A model generated the notes under the pieces. It was not told the origin of the DNA, did no database searches, and saw only the letters and a list, made by a program, of their open reading frames with translations. This document shows positions 4,049 through 10,419 of a DNA stretch of 10,419 bases, piece after piece. The translations under genes and the position numbers were made by a program. The stretch lies in contig CAMNLA010000028.1 in the NCBI GenBank assembly GCA_946542925.1, positions 1 to 10,419 on the forward strand. The letters run 5' to 3'. Position 1 is the first letter of the stretch, and every line of letters begins with the position of its first letter. The DNA is from UBA4363 sp002393965. Its GTDB lineage: Bacteria; Bacteroidota; Bacteroidia; Bacteroidales; Paludibacteraceae.

Positions 4049-7000
4049 ATGTACGAGAAAATAAAAACACGACGAGATATGAAAGATTCGTTTATCTACG
4101 AAAACACAGAGACGACCTCCACACGTAAGGGATTCGAGAAGTATGTCAGACTATTGCTGAGTCTGGTGTTCTTCATGGCTGTCGGTGCAGGAGCATGGGC
4201 TACAGAAGCGACCGTTGGAATCACCACGACCAGCTCGACGACATCAGGAGCAGAAGGAACAGCAAGAACAGTCAGCGGAGCGACCAACCTAACCGTGACT
4301 CATCAGTTGGTGTCCACAACATCGGGTGCTCTGTCGGAATATACAAAAGGAGACAAAGGCTGTTATTATCAATCCACCTCAGCCACCTACTCAAAAGGAG
4401 CCTATAAATGGAACGTAAATACTGGTGCAACGAACATTATAACCGCCAATAACACAGTCGGATATAGTGTGCAAGTTGCCGATGGGTACAAGTTCAGCCT
4501 TTCGTCATTGACATTTCAAATGGCATCGTCCTGTAACATGACCTATCAAATCACTATCGAAGATGGGACAAACACTTTGTATAGCAGTAATGAATTTACC
4601 ATCACCAACTACAATAAGACCTCCTCAACCAATGCATCACAATCGATCAACCTTGAAGAGGTTGCTGGGGTCCAAAACCTGACAGGTACTTTTTATGTAA
4701 AAGTATATTTAAAATTCAATTCTACTGGAAAATATCTCTTCTTTCCGACATTTACTGTAACGGGTGATGTTGAATCAACCTCCGGCGGTGGCGGCTGTTC
4801 CGCACCGACGAGTCCGGAGATTACGGGAACGACGGCCTATGACGCAGGGGATGACATAGAGCTGACGGCATCGGCTACGGGAACGTCGGGGTCGACGACC
4901 TACACCTGGTATAAGGGCGTCGAATGGGCGACTGCCTCTGCCACCACTCCGGTGCAGGCGGCATCGACCTCGGGTGCAACGTTCACGAAGGCCTCGTGCG
5001 GCGTGGGAGATGCCGGCACGTACTGGTGTAACATCAGCAACGGAACGGGATGTGACGTACAAGTAAGCCAGACCATCTCGGTGGCGTGTACGCCGATCAC
5101 GCCGAGTTTGTCGTACACCAGCACGACCCTGACGGCAGGCGGAGCGGCTTCGTCGCTGCCGACCCTGGACGGCAACACGGGAGGAGGCAGCGTGACGTAC
5201 AGCATCACGAACCCGCAACCGGCGGGATGCGTAACGGTGGATGCGGCGACGGGAGTCGTCACACCGATCGCAGAAGGAACCGCCACGATCACGGCGACTG
5301 TGGAATCGAACAACAGCTACTGTGCGGCAACGGCGACGGCGGACTTCACCATTGAAGGCGTAGAGGGGCTGACGCTCACCAATACGGTCAGTCCTGCGGG
5401 CTACGGAACCGTGAGTCCGACCTCCGTCGTGGGCATCACGAGCGGCGCGGCGACCTCGACCAACGCGAACACCTACACCGTGGGCGGAACGACGGTGACC
5501 GCCACACCGGCAGAAGCCACGGCAGAATATACGTATGCGTTTGACAGCTGGCAGAACCTGCCGGCAACGGTCACGGCGAACGCGACGGTCACGGCGAACT
5601 TCACACGAACGGCAAACAGCTATACGCTCGCATGGAGCAGCAACGGGGGAAGTGCGCTGACGGGGACGTACACAAACGGATTGACCGCCTACGGCAGTGC
5701 CATCACGGCACCTAACGCCCCGACCCTTGCGGGCTATACGTTCGGCGGGTGGTACACGAACAATGACGGAACAGGGACGGCGAGTGCCGCCACCATGCCG
5801 GCCGCGAACACCGCCTATTATGCGAAGTGGACGCAGAGCGTGACGCTGGACGCCAACACCGCCAACGGCGGAGACACGGACGGATCAGCCACAGCAACGC
5901 TGAACGGAACGTCATTGACGGGCGTGACGCATGCGACGGCAACTGCCAGTCATACCCTGAACGGCTATTACACAGCCGAGACCGGAGGCACGAAAGTGCT
6001 GAACGCCGACGGAAGCTATGCGGCGAGCGACATTACCGACTACGTCACATCCGGCAAATGGGTCAAGGCAGGCGCCACGACCCTGTATGCACAGTATGAC
6101 GAGGAGGAGGTGCCGGTGTTAGGAAACTGCACATACGGAGTCATCAACGCAGCTGCCACAACTGACTTAGGAAGTGGAAACACACCACGTTACGTTGTTG
6201 AGCAGGCAGGAGTAGGTCGATTGATGAAGAATAAGACCGGAAATTCGGCTTGGTCTCTGTCCAACGGAAAACTAACCACTGGTTCAAGTCTGTTTGCCAT
6301 GCAGACATACAATGACATCAGCGCCATCATTATCTACGGTGTAGGAACCGGCAACAACCGCACGCTTTCAAAAGTCGAAATCGGCACCACGACCGCAAAC
6401 TACGCAGACGTGTCGGCATCAGCAACCGTAGAAGGAACTGACGACGGAGCGTTCACTTCCTCGGGAGCGAACGACTCCATGCGCATTGAACTGGATATTG
6501 CAAAGAACTCCTACATAGCCATCACATTCACCGGCAACGTCAACATTGCATCCGTCAAATTTGAATCATGTCCTAAGTGTACATCCATCACTCCTACCCT
6601 ATCGTACGGCAGCACGACGCTGACGATCGGGGACAATTCGGGAGCACCGACGTTGACAGGCAACACGAGTGGCGGAGCGGTGACGTACACCTCGTCGAAC
6701 ACGGACATAGCAACGGTGGATCCATCGACGGGAGTCGTGACAGCCGTAGCAGTCGGAACGGCGCGCATAAAAGCGAGCATAGCAGAAAGAGGAGTCTATT
6801 GTGCGGGAGCGGACAGCGTGGAATTCACCGTAAACTGTGAACCACAGGCAGCACTGAGCGCCAGCAGCATCACAGTGACAGAATACCGCTCAACACCATT
6901 GAGCGTGACGGGCGGCAGCGGCAGCGGAGCCCTGACCTACACGTCGAACAACACCGGCATAGCCACGGTGGACGGCAGCGGAACGGTCACGGGCGTAGCT

Positions 7001-10000
7001 GAAGGCACGACCAGCATCACCGTAACGAAAGAGGCACAGGGCATCTACTGTGCAGCCACCCCCATCAACGTAGGCGTGACGGTGGAACCGATCGTCTGCA
7101 CGGACGCAGCGGCAACGCTGACAGCAGCGGCGAACACCTATACCCTGGGCAGCACCGGTATCCAGTTGACCTACACATCGGGCAACGCGAATGCCGTCAC
7201 CTACACCATCCGCAAGGGCGGAGCCGTCACTTCGGACGCAAGCGTGGGTGTTGACGGCCGATTCACCGCCACGGCGACAGGAACCTACACCATCACCGCG
7301 ACCCAAACGCTGGACGAGACCGACCCGGCGAACCTCATCTGTGCCGCGACGGCAAGCACCACCATCACAGCCCAATTGGCGACCTCCCCTGCCCTTGTTG
7401 TCACACCGAACAACGTCTCGATAGAGAAAGCCAGCACACAGCAACTGACAGTCACGGGCGGCAACGGCGGAACCATCACCTACTCGACAAGCGCCTCCAG
7501 CGTCGCAACCGTCAGCTCGACGGGTCTCATCACCGCAAAGGGAGTGGGAGACGCCACGATCACCGTATCGCAGGGAGCGAACGGCAACTATACGGCTCCG
7601 GAGAGCGTTGTGATACCGGTACACGTAGTGGGAGCGACGGGCAGTCTGACCCTGTATGCAAACCCGACGAGCTACTCTCTGGATGCGGGTACGGGCATCG
7701 CCATCACATCAGCCGCATCAGGCAACAAGAACAGCGTCACCTACACCGTCACGACGACGAGCGGAACGGGTACGGGAACCGTAGATTGCGGTGTGTTCAC
7801 AGCGACAGAAGTGGGCACGTACCAGGTAACCGGTCATCAGACGAGCGACGGCATCTATGACGCCACGACCTCGAACACACTGACACTGACCGTCACGGCA
7901 GATCCTTACATCACCCTGATCAAGGGTGCTAATGCGGCAACCGGCATGGAGCGCTACGTAATGGACAGCGTCATCTATAAATACGGAGGCGGAACGGGCA
8001 CGCCGACCCTGACGTGGACCTCGTCCACCCCAGCGGGTGTCCTGACGAGCATCGGAGACAACCGCATCAAGATCTACGGCACGCCAAGCACTGCCGGGAC
8101 CTATAACTATACTATCCGTTACAGCACAGCAACGGACGTAACGGGTTCGCTGACGGTGGCTGCGTACGTCGCACCGACACCGGCATTCGGTACGGTGAGC
8201 GACATCGCCGGAGAAGCCGGAGCAGCCATTGCAGCGACGGAAATCGACCTGGAATATGCAACGGGTGTCACGGCAACGGGACTGCCGAGCGGCATCACCG
8301 CCACCTATAACAGCGAGACACAGAAAGTCACCATCAGCGGAACACTGCCAAGCGAAGCGAGCGGCACCTATGAATACACCCTGACGGCAACGCCATGGGA
8401 AGGATATGCCGGAGCACCGGTAACCGCAACGGGAGTGTTACGCGTGAAAGACGTGACAACAAAAATTGCCTTCCTGCATACATCCACCTCACCTGCCAGC
8501 GGCAGCAACACGCTATACGGCGTACTGAAATCGGTCTATGAAAACGTAACCGCCATCAACGCCAGCACGCTGACGACAGACAATATTGCCAGCACCCTGG
8601 CTGACTATGACGCTATCGTGCTGCACGAAACCGTAGGCAGCGGCATATCCGGAGCGACGGCGCTGGGAACGCTGATCGGAAGCAAACCGATACTGAACAC
8701 GAAAGCCCATATGTACGGCAAGACCAACTGGCCAAGCGGAGCGGGCAGCAACAATGGAGGCAGCGCCATCACGACGCTGAATCCATACAAGAAGCACCCT
8801 ATCTTCAAAGGTGTGGACGAAAGCAACATCGCACCTAACGTCAGAGGCATCACCAGTCCTGCCAGCGCAGCAAGCAAGGGCAACATGGAAGTGCTTGCCA
8901 ACAACAACCAAAGCCTTGCCGCCATCATCGAAGACAACAACGGCACGGCTACCGACGCATCGAAATTCATGACCATCTGTCTGTACGCTTCGTCCTGCGA
9001 TGCCCTGGCTGCGGGAGGACAGACGCTGATCAAGAACGCGATGGAATACCTGTTGAGCAGTGACGTATATATTCCAAGTACAGACGCCACGATCAGCAGC
9101 TTCAGTATCGGAGGAGCAACGGGCGTCATCACAGGAACGGACATTGCCGTCACCGTACCAAGCGGAAGCACCCTGACCAGCCTGACACCGACCATCGTAC
9201 TGAGCAGTGACGGAGCCAGCGTGACCCCAGAGAGCGGTACAGCCCAGAACTTCAGCAGTCCGGTGGACTATACCGTAACAGCCGAAGACGGCACTACGAC
9301 AAAGACCTATACGGTCACGGTCACGACCAGTGGAGCGGCACTGAGCAGCGAGAAAGCCATCACGGCCTTCTCGATCGGAGGCGTGAATGCCGTCATTGAC
9401 GAGCCGAACCATACGGTGAGCGTCACCATGCCTTACGGCACGGATCTCACGGCCCTCACTCCTACCGTCAGCGTATCGGCAGAAGCGACCTATTCTCCTG
9501 CCGGAGCTCAGGACTTCAGTACTGCCAAAACCTACACCGTAACGGCTCAGGACGGAACGCAGCAGAACTATACCGTGACCGTCGTCAACGCTCCGAACAA
9601 CGAAGCATACATCACCAGCTTCACATGGGACGAGCGGAACGGTACGATTGACAATACAAATAACCTTGTCACTGTAGAATTCCCTTACGGTACAGACGTT
9701 GATGCGCTGGAAGCTCCGCAATATACATTATCCGACGGAGCCCTGGCAAGCATCAGCGGAACGGACTACGTTGCCGGCAAAACCTACACCATCACAGCAC
9801 AGGACGGCGTAACGCAGAAGATCTATACTGTAAAAGCCCTCTTCGAAGCACCAAGCACGGAGGCAGACATCATAGAATTCACGGTAAGCGGTGCGTACAC
9901 CCAGATGAGCGGAACAGACATCACCGTCACCTACCCTTACGGTACGGACATGCCAAGCAGCATCACGCCGAATATGACCCTCTCGAACCATGCCACTTCC

Positions 10001-10419
10001 ATTCCGGCAGAAGGTGACGCTGCCACCCTGACGGCCGGAAACATCAGTTATATCATTACGGCACAGGACGGAAGCACGACGAAGACCTATACGGTTCATG
10101 TCCAAGTGGCAGAAGCAACCATTGTTCCTGTAACGGCATGCGAAAGCTATACATGGGCAAATACAGGCAACACCTACACAAGCAGTGGCGATTATGTATG
10201 GCGCACCACTGACATCCATGGTGCAGACAGTGCGGTCGTACTCCATCTCACCATCGCACAACCGACTGCCGGTGAGGAGACGCAGACGGCGTGCGAGTCC
10301 TATACCTGGAACGGAACGACCTATTCCCAGAGCGGCAACTACGTCGCTAACCTGACCAACGCCGCCGGATGTGACTCGATCGCTACGCTCCATCTCACCA
10401 TCGCACAACCGACTGCCGG
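4049..10419 (+). CDS. giant multidomain exported surface protein, partial (C-terminus missing)
   Basis: One frame, open for 2123 codons to the window edge. Start: ATG at 4049, or in-frame ATG at 4079 (residue 11). Residues 27-51 hold a signal peptide (RKGFEKYVR, then LLLSLVFFMAVGAGAWA, cleavage before TEA) with an unusually long charged head. Domains in order: unique beta-rich domain (52-245); GGGG linker; Ig-like domain with the DAGTYWCNISNG motif (321-332); Big_2-like domain (348-438); InlB/Flg_new-like segment (440-684, with AGYTFGGWY near 561-569 and AKW at 592-594); beta-sandwich (688-841); two Big_2-like domains (844-1017, each with ATVD and GVVT or GTVT turns); further Ig-like domains (1018-1468, one with GTPSTAGTYNYTI); alpha/beta domain (about 1471-1675); four DUF5018/cadherin-like repeats (1679-2020); two Cys repeats (from about 2028). 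Likely an adhesin or glycan-binding protein at the cell surface. Type IX secretion is possible but cannot be tested, as the C-terminal signal is outside. Confidence 0.9.
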   Translation, partial: MYEKIKTRRDMKDSFIYENTETTSTRKGFEKYVRLLLSLVFFMAVGAGAWATEATVGITTTSSTTSGAEGTARTVSGATNLTVTHQLVSTTSGALSEYTKGDKGCYYQSTSATYSKGAYKWNVNTGATNIITANNTVGYSVQVADGYKFSLSSLTFQMASSCNMTYQITIEDGTNTLYSSNEFTITNYNKTSSTNASQSINLEEVAGVQNLTGTFYVKVYLKFNSTGKYLFFPTFTVTGDVESTSGGGGCSAPTSPEITGTTAYDAGDDIELTASATGTSGSTTYTWYKGVEWATASATTPVQAASTSGATFTKASCGVGDAGTYWCNISNGTGCDVQVSQTISVACTPITPSLSYTSTTLTAGGAASSLPTLDGNTGGGSVTYSITNPQPAGCVTVDAATGVVTPIAEGTATITATVESNNSYCAATATADFTIEGVEGLTLTNTVSPAGYGTVSPTSVVGITSGAATSTNANTYTVGGTTVTATPAEATAEYTYAFDSWQNLPATVTANATVTANFTRTANSYTLAWSSNGGSALTGTYTNGLTAYGSAITAPNAPTLAGYTFGGWYTNNDGTGTASAATMPAANTAYYAKWTQSVTLDANTANGGDTDGSATATLNGTSLTGVTHATATASHTLNGYYTAETGGTKVLNADGSYAASDITDYVTSGKWVKAGATTLYAQYDEEEVPVLGNCTYGVINAAATTDLGSGNTPRYVVEQAGVGRLMKNKTGNSAWSLSNGKLTTGSSLFAMQTYNDISAIIIYGVGTGNNRTLSKVEIGTTTANYADVSASATVEGTDDGAFTSSGANDSMRIELDIAKNSYIAITFTGNVNIASVKFESCPKCTSITPTLSYGSTTLTIGDNSGAPTLTGNTSGGAVTYTSSNTDIATVDPSTGVVTAVAVGTARIKASIAERGVYCAGADSVEFTVNCEPQAALSASSITVTEYRSTPLSVTGGSGSGALTYTSNNTGIATVDGSGTVTGVAEGTTSITVTKEAQGIYCAATPINVGVTVEPIVCTDAAATLTAAANTYTLGSTGIQLTYTSGNANAVTYTIRKGGAVTSDASVGVDGRFTATATGTYTITATQTLDETDPANLICAATASTTITAQLATSPALVVTPNNVSIEKASTQQLTVTGGNGGTITYSTSASSVATVSSTGLITAKGVGDATITVSQGANGNYTAPESVVIPVHVVGATGSLTLYANPTSYSLDAGTGIAITSAASGNKNSVTYTVTTTSGTGTGTVDCGVFTATEVGTYQVTGHQTSDGIYDATTSNTLTLTVTADPYITLIKGANAATGMERYVMDSVIYKYGGGTGTPTLTWTSSTPAGVLTSIGDNRIKIYGTPSTAGTYNYTIRYSTATDVTGSLTVAAYVAPTPAFGTVSDIAGEAGAAIAATEIDLEYATGVTATGLPSGITATYNSETQKVTISGTLPSEASGTYEYTLTATPWEGYAGAPVTATGVLRVKDVTTKIAFLHTSTSPASGSNTLYGVLKSVYENVTAINASTLTTDNIASTLADYDAIVLHETVGSGISGATALGTLIGSKPILNTKAHMYGKTNWPSGAGSNNGGSAITTLNPYKKHPIFKGVDESNIAPNVRGITSPASAASKGNMEVLANNNQSLAAIIEDNNGTATDASKFMTICLYASSCDALAAGGQTLIKNAMEYLLSSDVYIPSTDATISSFSIGGATGVITGTDIAVTVPSGSTLTSLTPTIVLSSDGASVTPESGTAQNFSSPVDYTVTAEDGTTTKTYTVTVTTSGAALSSEKAITAFSIGGVNAVIDEPNHTVSVTMPYGTDLTALTPTVSVSAEATYSPAGAQDFSTAKTYTVTAQDGTQQNYTVTVVNAPNNEAYITSFTWDERNGTIDNTNNLVTVEFPYGTDVDALEAPQYTLSDGALASISGTDYVAGKTYTITAQDGVTQKIYTVKALFEAPSTEADIIEFTVSGAYTQMSGTDITVTYPYGTDMPSSITPNMTLSNHATSIPAEGDAATLTAGNISYIITAQDGSTTKTYTVHVQVAEATIVPVTACESYTWANTGNTYTSSGDYVWRTTDIHGADSAVVLHLTIAQPTAGEETQTACESYTWNGTTYSQSGNYVANLTNAAGCDSIATLHLTIAQPTA
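5381..6100 (+). other. InlB B-repeat/Flg_new-like segment of the giant protein
   Basis: Residues about 445-684. A first part has GYGTVSPTS, then FDSWQNLPATVTANATVTANF. A second follows the Listeria-Bacteroides repeat pattern: hydrophobic strand, then a Pro-rich APTLAGYTFGGWY, then GTGTASAATMPAANTAYYAKW. A third, looser unit ends in TLYAQYDEEE. In InlB-type proteins such repeats form beta-grasp-like rods that extend or present binding domains. The acidic DEEEVP marks the boundary to the next domain. Confidence 0.65.
8459..9073 (+). other. alpha/beta (Rossmann or ThuA-like) domain inside the giant protein
   Basis: Residues about 1471-1675 differ from all surrounding beta-rich domains. They show TKIAFLHTST, an alternating strand-helix pattern, DYDAIVLHETVGSG, IGSKPILNTKAHMYGKTNW, HPIFKGVDES, LAAIIEDNNG, MTICLYAS and QTLIKNAMEYLLS. 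This order (open strand with YD.IVL, then KPILN, then HPIF..., then a final helix) recalls ThuA/class I glutamine-amidotransferase-like folds. A Cys is present in ASSCDA, but no clear catalytic triad can be assigned. It may be a non-catalytic ligand-binding domain. Confidence 0.55.
9083..10108 (+). repeat. four DUF5018/cadherin-like protein repeats
   Basis: Four units of about 85 residues start near residues 1679, 1768, 1852 and 1937. Each has the pattern [AT].I..F.[IVW] at the start, [PS]YGTD or PSGST in the middle and a closing [VI]TA[QE]DG...K.YTV.V. The closing TAQDG phrase is present in units 2, 3 and 4 and TAEDG in unit 1. The units have diverged in sequence, so they are old duplications. 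In Bacteroidota such repeats are usually stalks of surface proteins. Confidence 0.7.
10127..10419 (+). repeat. Cys-containing surface repeats, two units, running off the edge
   Basis: Each unit starts ACESYTW (Cys 2031 and Cys 2082), passes through SG[DN]YV and ends LHLTIAQPTA; the second contains AAGCDSIATLHLTI, a phrase widespread in large Bacteroidota surface proteins. At the DNA level the last 32 bases of the window (10388-10419) are identical to 10241-10272, so the window stops inside an exact repeat. More units and a sorting domain probably follow. Confidence 0.8.

Noticed and set aside
8513..9721. 402-codon leftward open frame, and similar ones at 9728-10408, 6890-7624 and 5712-5942
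   Set aside because: They lie antisense to the continuous rightward frame of the giant protein. The GC-rich ACG/ACC/GGC codon use of that gene removes stops from the opposite strand; the products look like Arg/Cys/Gly-rich noise without domains.

Overview
The window looks like chromosomal DNA from a member of the Bacteroidota, probably order Bacteroidales (a Prevotella- or Paludibacter-like gut or oral lineage). This rests on promoters of the Bacteroidota type (TTTG, 19 bases, TAnnTTTG), gene starts preceded by A/T-rich sequence instead of Shine-Dalgarno sites, a secreted protein with a short conserved C-terminal domain of Bacteroidales style, and a very long surface protein made of Ig-like, InlB-like, DUF5018-like and 'AGCDSIATLHLTI' repeats. 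The genus cannot be fixed from this sequence alone.

Layout. (1) Bases 1-240 carry two strong leftward promoters exactly 168 bases apart, with hairpins between them, feeding something beyond the left edge. (2) Bases 314-854 and 1699-2428 are two clusters of one hairpin-rich, non-coding repeat family, seven copies in all and all in the same orientation. (3) Between the clusters sits mtgA, a leftward gene for a monofunctional peptidoglycan glycosyltransferase; its stop codon touches the last base of one repeat. (4) A leftward gene (2549-3340) encodes a secreted 263-residue protein with its own promoter and a clear terminator. (5) Bases 3341-4048 form a divergent control region with seven 11-bp tandem repeats, a dyad and a possible rightward promoter. 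(6) From 4049 to the right edge a single open frame of at least 2123 codons encodes a giant exported, probably surface-attached, multidomain protein whose C-terminus lies outside the window.

How the parts relate. mtgA is a cell-wall housekeeping gene in what looks like a stand-alone unit. The two divergent genes on the right both encode exported proteins and may share control through the 708-base region between them, but nothing shows that they act together. The long protein is a mosaic: a signal peptide, a unique beta-rich N-terminal domain, several Ig-like (Big_2-type) domains, an InlB/Flg_new-type segment, a second beta-sandwich, more Ig-like domains, an alpha/beta (Rossmann or ThuA-like) domain, four DUF5018/cadherin-like repeats and at least two Cys-containing repeats. 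Adhesion or glycan binding is the most likely role, by family analogy only.

The least explained part is the hairpin repeat family. Two spacer types alternate along each cluster (X-Y-X on the left, X-Y-X-Y on the right), a second hairpin module is inserted once per cluster, and single-base variants are shared within a cluster, which suggests local homogenisation. No transposase gene is present in the window.
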